DNA of 64,000 nt from Enterococcus plantarum. Its GTDB lineage: Bacteria > Bacillota > Bacilli > Lactobacillales > Enterococcaceae. The position numbers and the translations under genes were made by a program. Below the pieces are notes generated by a model. It was not told where the DNA came from, made no database searches, and saw nothing but the letters and a program-made list of their open reading frames with translations. The stretch covers positions 62,001-126,000 of the forward strand of contig NZ_MIKA01000034.1 of assembly GCF_001730295.1 (NCBI RefSeq), read 5' to 3'. Positions 44,704-52,980 of the stretch are shown piece by piece. The stretch's first letter is position 1, and the number at the start of each line of letters is the position of its first letter.

Positions 44704-46518
44704 ATGAAAAAAATAAAAGGTATAATAAGGAATCATAATCTTTCAACAATTAAAAATAGAAAACGTGTTGGTGTGATAATTTTATTTTTGACGATGTTGA
44801 TCTTTTTACTCTTTACAATTAGACTTTCCTATATTCTCATTACAGGGAAAGTTGCAGGAATTTCTCTTTCTGAAAAAACGAAAGAGTTGTATGAAGTTCA
44901 TGAGACATTAGAAGCAAGACGAGGATCGATTTTGGATAAAGATGGCAATGTCTTAGTCGAAGATTCGAGTGCATTTTCGTTATATGCTATTTTAGATGAA
45001 AACTATACTGATTTAGAAGGAAACAAGTTGTATGTCCAAGAAAAAGATTGGCCAACAATTGCTGAAATCTTTGAAAAATATGTAAAAATCGAGAAAGAAC
45101 TAACATTAAAACAATTAAAACCAAGTGTAAATAAAGAGGGAAAACAGGTTACAACGGTCGAATTTGGGACAAATGGCAAAAATTTGAATTTTGAAACAAA
45201 AAGAACGATTGAAGAAGAATTAAAGAAGAAAAAGATTTCAGGTATTTATTTCCGTGAAGAGAAAAAACGTGCCTATCAAGTTGGGAACTTCGCTTCTTAT
45301 TTTATTGGCTATACCAATCAAGATGATAAAGGCAACGAACAAGGTGTGATGGGAATCGAAGAGGCTTATAATGACAAATTATCTGGTCAAAATGGTTCTC
45401 GTAGTTATGAAAAAAATTCTGCATTCGGTGATGTAAAACCGGGAAGTGCGAAAGAGAAAAAACGCGTTGACGGAAGTGATATTTATACGACATTGGATAG
45501 CAACTTACAATTTTACCTAGAGGAACTATTAAATGATGCAGCACAAAAATACCAACCTGAGCATATCACAGCTACTTTGATGGAAGCAAAAACTGGTAAT
45601 ATATTAGCGACCTCACAAAGACCCTCTTTTGAATTAGACACAAGAAAAGGGTTAGAAGATCCGAATACAGCCCGTTGGAGCAATATTCTTGTAGAGGATG
45701 TCTATGAACCAGGCTCAACGATGAAAAGTATGATGGTAGCAAGTGCAATCGAAGAAAATAAATTCAGTGAAAATGAGCAGTTCCTTTCAGGAAATATCAA
45801 AATCGACGGTACACAAATCAATGATTGGAATAATGGCGTTGGAGAGGGCAATATGACATTTAGACAAGGTCTAGCTTGGTCAAGTAATGTCGGAATGGTG
45901 ACACTTCAAGAGCGGATGCCTGATTTATGGCAAGAATATCTAAAAAAATTTGGTTTTGGTCAAAGTACAAATTTCGGGTTGACGGGTGAGGCCACTGGAG
46001 AAATCCAGAATAAAACAACAGTCGACAGAGCAATGACATCATATGGACAAGGAATTTCAGTGACTCATTTACAGATGCTTCAGGCTTACACAGCCATTGC
46101 TAACGGAGGGGAAATGCTAAAACCTAATATGATCAGTAAAGTTGTTTCTTCGAATGGAAAAGAAACCATCATTCAACCAGAAGTAGTTGGAACACCGATT
46201 TCAAGCGAAACAGCTGGAAAAGTCTTGGAGTATATGAAAGATGTTACGATAGATCCTAAATATGGTATGGGGAAAGAATATGCTATGGACGGAATCAATG
46301 TCTCCGCTAAAACGGGAACAGCAGAATTCTTTGAAAATGGTATTTATCAAAAACAAGAATATCTACATTCGGTTGTGACGATTACTCCAACGGAAGATCC
46401 AAAGTATATTTTTTATATGACGCTAAAAAAACCGTTATTGCAAGGTGTAACAGCGAACGATATTATTTCTGAGGTTTCTAATAATTTAGTAAAACGAGCG
46501 ATGGTTGCTCGCGATTAA
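44704..46518 (+). CDS. Class B penicillin-binding protein (PBP2X/FtsI-like, no PASTA)
   Basis: A 604-residue peptidoglycan transpeptidase anchored by one N-terminal TM (VGVIILFLTMLIFLLFTIRLSYIL). The dimerisation/pedestal domain starts ARRGSILDKDGNVL. The transpeptidase motifs are STMK (S338 nucleophile), SSN (AWSSNVG) and KTGT (SAKTGTAEF). It lacks the C-terminal PASTA repeats of the division PBP2X, so it may be an accessory paralogue or a SpoVD-like enzyme. The gene is monocistronic with a hairpin leader and shares a terminator with rqcH. Confidence 0.9.
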   Translation: MKKIKGIIRNHNLSTIKNRKRVGVIILFLTMLIFLLFTIRLSYILITGKVAGISLSEKTKELYEVHETLEARRGSILDKDGNVLVEDSSAFSLYAILDENYTDLEGNKLYVQEKDWPTIAEIFEKYVKIEKELTLKQLKPSVNKEGKQVTTVEFGTNGKNLNFETKRTIEEELKKKKISGIYFREEKKRAYQVGNFASYFIGYTNQDDKGNEQGVMGIEEAYNDKLSGQNGSRSYEKNSAFGDVKPGSAKEKKRVDGSDIYTTLDSNLQFYLEELLNDAAQKYQPEHITATLMEAKTGNILATSQRPSFELDTRKGLEDPNTARWSNILVEDVYEPGSTMKSMMVASAIEENKFSENEQFLSGNIKIDGTQINDWNNGVGEGNMTFRQGLAWSSNVGMVTLQERMPDLWQEYLKKFGFGQSTNFGLTGEATGEIQNKTTVDRAMTSYGQGISVTHLQMLQAYTAIANGGEMLKPNMISKVVSSNGKETIIQPEVVGTPISSETAGKVLEYMKDVTIDPKYGMGKEYAMDGINVSAKTGTAEFFENGIYQKQEYLHSVVTITPTEDPKYIFYMTLKKPLLQGVTANDIISEVSNNLVKRAMVARD

Positions 46519-46560
46519 AAAAAACGAACATCCCTCTTAATGAGGTGTGTTCGTTTTTAA
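46519..46560. terminator. Bidirectional terminator
   Basis: Stem AAAACGAACA/TGTTCGTTTT between the convergent PBP and rqcH genes; it overlaps the last codons of rqcH. Confidence 0.85.
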
Positions 46561-48243
46561 TGTTTCAAGTAATTGTTCATCTGGAGTAACATATATCGTT
46601 TTTTGATTTTCATAAATGACATATCCAGGTTTAGCTCCATTAGGTTTATGGACATGTTTTACTTGTACATAGTCTACGGGAACTTGTGCAGATAAACGAT
46701 ATTTAGAATAATAAGCGGCAAGATTTGCTGCTTCTACTAATGTTTCATTAGATGGATCGCTCTCTTTGATGATCACATGAGAGCCAGGAATATCTTTTGC
46801 ATGCAACCAAATATCTGTCTTTTTAGCTGTTCTAAGCGTCAATTGATCATTTTGCAGGTTGTTACGCCCTACAAGAATCAGGCTACCGTCAGATGAGTAG
46901 AACTCTTCTGGTTTGCTTTTCTTTGGTTGTTTCTGTTTTTTTGCACCGCGGTTTTTAACATAGCCTTGTTCGATTAATTCTTCACGAATCATTTGAATAT
47001 CCATTGGGCCTGCTATTTCCAATTGTGATAGGACGGATTCTAAATAGCGGATTTCTTGATTAGTCTGTTCAATTTGGCCATGCACCACTTTGACAGCATT
47101 TTTCAGTTTTTGATATTTTTGAAAGTACTTTTGAGCATTTTGATTTGGTGTAAGTGCTGGGTTCAGGTTTATTTTCAACAACTTATCTTCTTCGTAATAG
47201 TTTGGTAATTCAACGAATGCAGCACCTTTTGGAACTTGAGCCATAAAAGTTGTTAAAAGTTCACCATCTCGACGATAATTTTCTGCATGTTCAGTATCGG
47301 CTAAGGTTTGTTGGAGTTTAACCAGTTTACTTTGATTTCGCTTCAGTTCATTTTCAATTTTATGGATCAGTTCGCCACCTTGTTGCTTAACGCGGTCTTT
47401 TTCTGCTTTTCCACCATAAAAAGTATCGAGTAATTCACTGAGGTTCACAAAATTTTCTTGCTTACCTTCAAGTGATGAAAATGGAAGAGGGGTAAAAAAT
47501 TCTTTTTTCTCTGTGATTGTTAACGTGGGTGCGAGTTCATGTTCAAGAGAAGACCAAAATGACTGCCACACAAGCATTTTCTCATTAGGACGTTCATTTA
47601 AACGAAAGGCAATCTCGTCAGCAGTATCTTTGCCCAACCCTTGAAATTGACTTTGTAAATAGCTTCCATTAAGTTCACTTGCTTTTGAAAGAATTTCAAA
47701 GACTTTTTCTTTACTTGATTCGAATGGGTTTTGTTGGGTTTGTTTCGGTGGATCGATGTATTCAACCCCTGGTAACAACGAGCGATAGCTATTTTGTGAA
47801 CTACCAATATGTTTGATAGCATCTAAAATTTTGCCGTTTTCTTTGTTGACCAAAACAATCGTGCTGTGTCTGCCCATTAATTCAACAATCAGAACAATAT
47901 TTTGGAGATCTCCGAGTTCATCTCTTTTAGTGAAGGTAAAGTGGATCACACGATCATTTTCGACTTGGTGAATCTGTTCTAAAATAGCACCCTCAAGAAA
48001 CTTCCGCAACATCATGACAAAGTTTGGCGGTGTATCTGGATTGGCATAAGCGATTTCGGTTAGCTGGACTCGAGCATAACTTGGATGAGCTGATAATAGT
48101 AATTTATGATTTTTTCCCTTAGTCCGGATCACTAAAATAATTTCATTTTCGTATGGCTGATGAATTTTTGAAATTCGGCCGGTGGCTAAAGTCTCTGATA
48201 ATTCGGAGACCATTGCATGAGTAAATACGCCATCAAATGACAT
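46537..48243 (-). CDS. rqcH: Rqc2 homologue RqcH (EfbA/FbpA fibronectin-binding family)
   Basis: A 568-residue NFACT protein. NFACT-N (FDGVFTHAMVSELSETLATGRISKIHQPYENEIILVIR), a helix-hairpin-helix and long coiled-coil middle (about 280-430), and a C-terminal NFACT-R domain (DGSLILVGRNNLQNDQLTLRTAKKTDIWLHAKDIPGSHVII) are in order. In B. subtilis this protein adds alanine tails to nascent chains on stalled 50S subunits. The enterococcal and streptococcal members are also known as surface fibronectin-binding proteins. The ATG at 48243 is placed properly behind GAGGG; an ATG six bases upstream overlaps the ribosome site. Confidence 0.93.
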   Translation of the reverse strand: MSFDGVFTHAMVSELSETLATGRISKIHQPYENEIILVIRTKGKNHKLLLSAHPSYARVQLTEIAYANPDTPPNFVMMLRKFLEGAILEQIHQVENDRVIHFTFTKRDELGDLQNIVLIVELMGRHSTIVLVNKENGKILDAIKHIGSSQNSYRSLLPGVEYIDPPKQTQQNPFESSKEKVFEILSKASELNGSYLQSQFQGLGKDTADEIAFRLNERPNEKMLVWQSFWSSLEHELAPTLTITEKKEFFTPLPFSSLEGKQENFVNLSELLDTFYGGKAEKDRVKQQGGELIHKIENELKRNQSKLVKLQQTLADTEHAENYRRDGELLTTFMAQVPKGAAFVELPNYYEEDKLLKINLNPALTPNQNAQKYFQKYQKLKNAVKVVHGQIEQTNQEIRYLESVLSQLEIAGPMDIQMIREELIEQGYVKNRGAKKQKQPKKSKPEEFYSSDGSLILVGRNNLQNDQLTLRTAKKTDIWLHAKDIPGSHVIIKESDPSNETLVEAANLAAYYSKYRLSAQVPVDYVQVKHVHKPNGAKPGYVIYENQKTIYVTPDEQLLETLKTNTPH

Positions 48244-48743
48244 AAACATCCCTCAATTCTATATACATAATAATACCATTATAACGGAGTTCTTTTTATT
48301 TATAAAGGAAGTGAGGAATAAAATCCTGATAATATGAAATGAATGAATCGCTTTACTAAATAAATACGCTTTCTTTTTTAATATAGTTAGTGTAGATGAG
48401 CCAGTTGGTTTAAACGAAGTTGAGGAAGTCTATGCCAAGTAAGCACAGTTTTTTTATTATCATAAGCAGTCGGAATAGTTTAAGGGCTTGCCTAAGGTTG
48501 ATTTATGAAATATCCGTTGCGATTCGTGGCTTGCATCATAGGATTACCTATATGGCACATTTAGTAAATCGATAAAGTAAAAAAATAATGAAATTTGTAA
48601 AGAAAACTAAACAGATTTTTACTGTTTAAAAGGGTGCGAGACAAAAGTAAAAATCACTTTTGTTTCACACCCTAAATGCGAATAAACAGTGGGAGCAGGA
48701 GCAAAAGCCTTTGAAAATAAGCTTCTGTTCCATCCTCCTTTAG
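48244..48743. other. Spacer with repeat element and a possible coding trace
   Basis: About 500 bp without a gene. A short open stretch near 48393-48438 reads VDEPVGLNEVEEVYAK then stop, which looks like a gene end but is too short to identify. The right part is the hairpin element at 48631-48738. Confidence 0.45.
48631..48738. repeat. Intergenic double-hairpin repeat B
   Basis: First hairpin AGGGTGCGAGACAAAAGT (48631-48648) against 48656-48673 (16 of 18 matched). Second hairpin 48691-48708 against 48721-48738 around CTTTGAAAATAA. Related to the element at 42550-42655. Its second hairpin immediately follows the MetE-like gene and may serve as its terminator. Confidence 0.65.
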
Positions 48744-49862
48744 TTAAGCGTCTTGCCAAACACCTTTAGCTATATCAACGACTAGTCGAACTTTAGCCCA
48801 TTGCTCTTCTTCAGTTAGGTGATTTCCTTCGTGTGTCGATGCGAAACCGCATTGAGGAGAGAGACAAATTTGATTCAACGGCACAAATTTGCTCGCTTCT
48901 TTGATACGCTTTTCAACGCTTGAGACGTCTTCAAGTTCGCCCTTTTTAGTGGTGATTAGTCCTAGAACGATTTTTTGATTTTTTAATTCCTTCAAAGGTT
49001 CAAAACCACCTGAACGTTCATCGTCATATTCTAAAAAGAAGCCGTCAAATGCTTCAATAGAAAATAAATTTTTTGCGATTGTTTCATAAGAGCCGTTATA
49101 AAGCCAATGGGATTGGAAATTACCTTTACAAAAATGAAAGGTAACAGCAAGATCAGCTGGCTTGTTTACTAAACATTTTTCAGTTACGTCTTGAAAAGCA
49201 TTCAATAGTTGATCAGCATCCAGACCGTTATTCGAAATCAATTCACGAAAGCGATCATCAAATAATCCACCCCAGCTTGTATCATCTAATTGTAAGTAAC
49301 GACAACCAGCATCATAAAAAGCTTGGATTGCGTCTTGATAGGTTTTAATTAAATCTTCTTTGAACGTTTCTAAAGAACTATAAATAGGATTCTGATTGTA
49401 TTGTTTGGATAAAATCAGTGAATCTAAAAATATCATATTGGGTCCAGGAATGGTCTGTTTAGCCAAAAGAGGCGACGCATATTTTTGAGTGAAACGAAAA
49501 TGATCAAGAAACGGATGATCTTTTGAAAAAGATAGTTGGCCACTTACATATGTTCCTTGAGCGTCTGTCGTAATACCAAAAGCAGTTGTTTGGAAATCAT
49601 AGACAGTAATACCATTTAAGCCTGCAATAAAATCTAAATGCCACCAACGTCGGCGAAATTCACCATCCGTTACAGCATAAAGTCCAGCATTTTTTTGTTT
49701 CTCAATTAAATCAATGATTGCTTGATCTTCGATGGTTGTTAATTCATTTTTTGTAATAGTCCCGTCAAGGAAAGCCGCACGTGCTTTTTTCAAATAGTCA
49801 GGGCGTAAAAAACTACCGACAATATCATAACGGAAAGGGATTCTTTGCTTGTTGTTTGGCAT
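48744..49862 (-). CDS. MetE C-terminal-like methyltransferase (YxjG/YxjH type)
   Basis: A 372-residue protein of the cobalamin-independent methionine synthase catalytic-domain family: FRYDIVGSFLRPDYLKKA, YLQLDDTSWG, zinc-ligand regions HFCKGNF and LSPQCGFAS. It is about half the length of full MetE and lacks its N-terminal domain, as in Bacillus YxjG/YxjH, which are thought to make methionine with a methyl donor other than methyltetrahydrofolate-triglutamate. It is alone, with a strong promoter and about 214 nt of leader. Confidence 0.9.
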   Translation of the reverse strand: MPNNKQRIPFRYDIVGSFLRPDYLKKARAAFLDGTITKNELTTIEDQAIIDLIEKQKNAGLYAVTDGEFRRRWWHLDFIAGLNGITVYDFQTTAFGITTDAQGTYVSGQLSFSKDHPFLDHFRFTQKYASPLLAKQTIPGPNMIFLDSLILSKQYNQNPIYSSLETFKEDLIKTYQDAIQAFYDAGCRYLQLDDTSWGGLFDDRFRELISNNGLDADQLLNAFQDVTEKCLVNKPADLAVTFHFCKGNFQSHWLYNGSYETIAKNLFSIEAFDGFFLEYDDERSGGFEPLKELKNQKIVLGLITTKKGELEDVSSVEKRIKEASKFVPLNQICLSPQCGFASTHEGNHLTEEEQWAKVRLVVDIAKGVWQDA

Positions 49863-50076
49863 AAATAGTCCTCCATTTTTTAGTTAAATTTATAAAAATA
49901 TACATAATAAATCAAGTACACTCAGTAAAAATAACGGATAACTGAACGAGCTTGTTCGTGTTTTATAGGTTATTCTTCTTTTTTTCACCTTCTATCTTTT
50001 CATCAGCTGAGATTCTCTCATCATTTTACTAAAATAGCACGATCTTTTTTCATCGTATTTTAATTTATCGATCTTT
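49863..50076 (-). promoter_or_regulatory. Long structured 5' leader of the MetE-like gene
   Basis: About 214 nt lie between the predicted start site and the ATG. Several hairpins can be drawn (TACGAT..ATCGT; GAACAAGCTCGTTC; AATAAC..GTTATT). No S-box (SAM-I) core, no SMK-box anti-Shine-Dalgarno and no T-box TGGTACCGCG was seen, so any riboswitch would be of another type. Confidence 0.45.
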
Positions 50077-50082
50077 AGTGAA

Positions 50083-50111
50083 AGTATAGGTTAGGAATAC
50101 TAGTTTGTCAA
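50083..50111 (-). promoter_or_regulatory. Promoter of the MetE-like gene
   Basis: On the minus strand, consensus TTGACA (50111-50106), a 17-bp spacer, and TATACT (50088-50083). Confidence 0.82.
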
Positions 50112-50208
50112 TGAGTGAAACCATTTGCTATTATTGTTGTTTTTTAACATTTATATAGATTAAAATGAAAAAAATCTATTTTTTATTAAAAATAGCTGGA
50201 GCATTATT

Positions 50209-50217
50209 TGTTATACT
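50209..50217 (+). promoter_or_regulatory. Extended -10 promoter of the 50275 gene
   Basis: TG-T-TATACT, an extended -10, without a clear -35. A near-palindrome CTACTAGTATAAT..ATTATACGTAGTAG (50233-50262) follows just before the ribosome site. Confidence 0.55.
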
Positions 50218-50274
50218 AGGCAAAGGAAAGAACTACTAGTATAATAGGATTATACGTAGTAGAGGAGAGACAAA

Positions 50275-50919
50275 ATGAAGAAAGATTTTATCAATGTTAA
50301 AGATAATATTATAGAATTCATTAATAGACAGAAGAAACTGACGGCAATTATTTTAGTTGTAATAGTTCTAGTTATAATAAGCTTGTTCATGGTAGTACCT
50401 AAAGTACAGGCGAATATTCGTGCTTCTGAAATTAAATCTTTAGTAAACCAAGAGAATTTATCAAAAAAGGCAAATTATTTAGATCCCAAAACAGCAGATA
50501 AAGAAATTAGTGAAAAAACAGCAATGACCGTTTTATTTTCAGTGCCAAGTGGCCGTACTTATGGTAACGTGATGAATGTATTAAAAGACTCAGAACTAAT
50601 GAAAGATTTTAACCGTAGTATTTACCTTTATCCGATGGTTTATGATGTAGAGAAAATCGAGCAAAAATACAAAATCAAAAAAAATGAAGTAGCGATTGTT
50701 TTCTTTGAAAACGGAAAAGAAAAAAATAGAATCTCTATTGATGAAAATTTTGACACAAAAAAGATGCTTATCCCATCTTTGAATCAGTTGTCATTGTCTA
50801 GTATAGTAGAGCCATCTGCTACATCAAATTCAACAACAAGCACTACAAGTGAACCAGCGACTAGTGAATCTGAGCAAACGTTAGATCAATCTGTGGAAGC
50901 TGATTCAGTAGCACAATAA
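50275..50919 (+). CDS. Membrane-anchored protein, unknown function (thioredoxin-fold-like)
   Basis: 214 residues. A short cytoplasmic N-terminus, one TM helix (LTAIILVVIVLVIISLFMVV, about 20-39), an extracellular domain of about 115 residues and a Ser/Thr/Glu-rich C-terminal tail. The middle (TAMTVLFSVPSGRTYGNVMNVLKDSELMKDFNRSIYLYPMVY, VAIVFFENGKEKNRISID) has a thioredoxin-like strand pattern but no CxxC. Not recognised as a named family. RBS AGAGGAGAG. Confidence 0.7.
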   Translation: MKKDFINVKDNIIEFINRQKKLTAIILVVIVLVIISLFMVVPKVQANIRASEIKSLVNQENLSKKANYLDPKTADKEISEKTAMTVLFSVPSGRTYGNVMNVLKDSELMKDFNRSIYLYPMVYDVEKIEQKYKIKKNEVAIVFFENGKEKNRISIDENFDTKKMLIPSLNQLSLSSIVEPSATSNSTTSTTSEPATSESEQTLDQSVEADSVAQ

Positions 50920-50946
50920 AATCAATTTCAGAAAGAAGGGCTTGAT

Positions 50947-51045
50947 ATGAGAGAATTTATTCTATTCAGTTTATTGGGACTTTTTGTGATAAAACCTAGA
51001 TTACAGCGTGTGTATGTAAGAAGTGAACGACGTGACAAGTTTTAA
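50947..51045 (+). CDS. Small ORF (32 aa), coupled to GNAT gene
   Basis: MREFILFSLLGLFVIKPRLQ followed by 12 residues ending RRDKF. It has a good GAAAGAAGGG ribosome site, a hydrophobic first half and a basic second half, so it may be a membrane-associated small protein. Its end overlaps the GNAT start by up to 23 bp, which points to translational coupling. Function unknown. Confidence 0.55.
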   Translation: MREFILFSLLGLFVIKPRLQRVYVRSERRDKF

Positions 51046-51619
51046 ATGGCGGACTTTGGCGACAGATCTAGCTAAAAAGAGGACTCGGTCTAAGCCTGAG
51101 TCCTCTTTCAATCGTACGACACCAAAAAAAGTTCGATTGTCTGAAACTGTTCGGTTGATTCCTTTTGATACGCTTCGTGAGGAGTCTTTAAAATGGTATC
51201 AGGATCCAGAAAGTATGCGGAACATCGTAGGAGTCAGAATTACGTACACAAAAGAACAAATCCAACAAATGTATGAGTGGCAAAATGAGCATGGGTTACT
51301 TTATTACATTGAATATAAAAAGGATAAAAAAACTCAAATAATAGGGGATGTCTGGCTCGCTGAAGATGACTATGCCATCGTGATCGACAAAGCATTTCGT
51401 GATCAACATATTGGACGGATGGTCACTAAGTACTTTATCTATAAATCAAAAAAAATGGGTCGAGATTTTATGACTGTCAGTGAGATATTCAATTGGAATA
51501 AGGCATCGCAAAAGATGTTTACACGTTTAGATTTTTTTCCTTTTAAAGAAAATAAAGACAGTTGGAGCTACCGAAAACGATTAAAAAATCTCAAAAAGGA
51601 TAAACACAATTTGAAATAA
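51023..51619 (+). CDS. GNAT-family N-acetyltransferase
   Basis: Up to 198 residues. A basic N-terminal extension of about 45 residues precedes a GNAT domain (TVRLIPFDTLREESLKWYQDPE, YIEYKKDKKTQIIGDVWLAEDDYAIVIDKAFRDQHIGRMVTKYFIYKSKKMG with the acetyl-CoA loop around RDQHIGRMV, then NWNKASQKMFTRLDFFPF). The start is GTG at 51023 or 51032; both overlap the small ORF. An 11-bp perfect hairpin lies in the N-terminal coding part (51076-51108). Acceptor substrate unknown. Confidence 0.82.
   Translation: MNDVTSFKWRTLATDLAKKRTRSKPESSFNRTTPKKVRLSETVRLIPFDTLREESLKWYQDPESMRNIVGVRITYTKEQIQQMYEWQNEHGLLYYIEYKKDKKTQIIGDVWLAEDDYAIVIDKAFRDQHIGRMVTKYFIYKSKKMGRDFMTVSEIFNWNKASQKMFTRLDFFPFKENKDSWSYRKRLKNLKKDKHNLK
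51076..51108 (+). repeat. Strong hairpin inside the GNAT coding region
   Basis: AAAGAGGACTC (51076-51086) and GAGTCCTCTTT (51098-51108) pair perfectly, with GG/CC extending into the loop. It is not followed by a full T-run. Confidence 0.6.
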
Positions 51620-51643
51620 TTGCTGTTAAAAACAGTTTTAGAC

Positions 51644-51673
51644 TTGACGAATAAATTCTTTTTAGTGTACACT
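51644..51673 (+). promoter_or_regulatory. Promoter of the tryptophan transporter operon
   Basis: TTGACG (51644-51649), an 18-bp spacer, and TACACT (51668-51673). Confidence 0.75.
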
Positions 51674-51703
51674 GATTGCAACAGAAACTATAGGAGTGAT
51701 TAC

Positions 51704-51766
51704 ATGGAAAGACTATCAAAACCAATGAAGCAATTAAATAATTCATGGCAAAACTGGCGTAGATAG
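51704..51766 (+). CDS. Trp-codon leader peptide
   Basis: A 20-residue ORF, MERLSKPMKQLNNSWQNWRR, with tryptophans at 15 and 18 just before its stop. A TAGGAGTGATT ribosome site gives proper spacing. It lies about 30 nt behind the promoter and about 90 nt before an intrinsic terminator in front of the transporter genes. Two Trp codons in 20 are far above expectation and mark a ribosome-stalling attenuation peptide. Confidence 0.85.
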   Translation: MERLSKPMKQLNNSWQNWRR

Positions 51767-51886
51767 TTGTATGTATGATACTCTCGTAGATACAACTTTA
51801 GATGACAAGTTCTAAATTTTGTATCTATGTCGGCTTATTCAAGATGATTTTTTGACCGCATAGATGAGTTTTCTATGTGGTTTTTG
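51765..51886 (+). promoter_or_regulatory. Transcription attenuator of the trp transporter operon
   Basis: Five segments can pair in alternative ways. S1 is AGTTGTAT (51765-51772), S2 GTAGATACAACT (51786-51797), S3 TTGTATCTATGTCGG (51819-51833), S4 CCGCATAGA (51856-51864) and S5 TCTATGTGG (51872-51880) followed by T5. S4:S5 is the terminator, S3:S4 the antiterminator, S2:S3 frees the terminator and S1:S2 blocks S2:S3. A ribosome stalled at Trp15 leaves S1 free; one at the stop codon covers it. Confidence 0.75.
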
Positions 51887-51972
51887 TTTATATAACAACG
51901 ACCGCTCCTTTCTAGGATTTGTCGTTGTTTTTTGTTTTGACTTATTTATATGTTTAGAGAGAGAGGAAAAGG

Positions 51973-52962
51973 ATGAGAATAAATCGTTTATCAGTCGTTG
52001 TAGCAATTATTGTTGTATTTTTGATAGGGTCATTTTTTATCGAGAAGCAAGAAACGGTAAAGCAAAATATACCGACAGTCGGAGTTTTGCAGTTTGTTAG
52101 CCACCCTGCGTTGGATCAGATTTATAAAGGGATTCAGGCTGGTTTAAAAGAAAAAGGATATGAAGATGGTAAAAACATGACGCTTGCTTTTCAAAATGGT
52201 CAAGCAGACCAAAGTAAGCTAGCAACAATGAGTCAGCAATTAGTACAAGAAAAAAAATCCGATGTCTTGATCGGAATCGCAACACCAGCAGCTCAAGCAC
52301 TTGCTAATACAACTTCAGAAATACCAATCATACTTGGAGCCATTACGGATCCTGTTAGTGCTGGACTAGTCAAAGATAATCAAAAACCAGGTGGGAACAT
52401 TACGGGTGTAAGTGATAAATCACCTGTCACCGCTCAGTTTGAGTTAGTAACGCAAATCTTACCAAAAAGGAAAAAAGTCGGCATCTTATATGCTTCATCT
52501 GAAGAAAATTCCAAATACCAAGTGGAAGAGGCAAAAAGAATCGCTGAAAAAATTGGAATGACGGTAAAAACGTTTGCGGTTCCATCCAGTAACGAAATCG
52601 CGCAAACCGTTCAAGTGATGACGAGTGAAGTTGACTTCATCTATATTCCTACAGATAATACAATAGCCAATGCCATGCAAACTGTCGTCAGTGAAGCTGA
52701 TAAAACAAAGACACCGATTATTCCTTCTGTTGATACAATGGTTGAACAAGGCGGACTTGCTACAGTTGGAATCAATCAATTTGATCTTGGTGTCCAAACA
52801 GGTAAGATGACAGCAGATATTTTATCAGGAAAAGCTAAGCCTGCAACAACACCGATTTATACCTTTAAAACAGGAGATATTATCATCAATCAAAAACAAG
52901 CAGACAAACTGGGAATATCAATCCCTGAAAATGTCACATCAAAAGCAAAAATCATAGATTAA
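51973..52962 (+). CDS. trpX: Tryptophan ABC transporter substrate-binding protein (TrpX-like)
   Basis: A 329-residue binding protein of the ABC_sub_bind family: VGVLQFVSHPALDQIYKGIQAGLKEKGYEDGKN, PIILGAITDPVSAGLV, KRKKVGILYASSEENS. The N-terminus is a hydrophobic signal anchor (LSVVVAIIVVFLIGSFFI) with no lipobox. GAGGAAAAGG precedes the ATG. Substrate specificity for tryptophan is inferred from the Trp-codon leader and from the known trpXYZ operons of streptococci. Confidence 0.87.
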   Translation: MRINRLSVVVAIIVVFLIGSFFIEKQETVKQNIPTVGVLQFVSHPALDQIYKGIQAGLKEKGYEDGKNMTLAFQNGQADQSKLATMSQQLVQEKKSDVLIGIATPAAQALANTTSEIPIILGAITDPVSAGLVKDNQKPGGNITGVSDKSPVTAQFELVTQILPKRKKVGILYASSEENSKYQVEEAKRIAEKIGMTVKTFAVPSSNEIAQTVQVMTSEVDFIYIPTDNTIANAMQTVVSEADKTKTPIIPSVDTMVEQGGLATVGINQFDLGVQTGKMTADILSGKAKPATTPIYTFKTGDIIINQKQADKLGISIPENVTSKAKIID

Positions 52963-52980
52963 ACACAGGGAGAGGATCAA

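Noticed and set aside
49863-50076. T-box or S-box in the MetE-like leader.
   Set aside because: The conserved TGGTACCGCG and SAM-I core sequences were not found on the transcribed strand.
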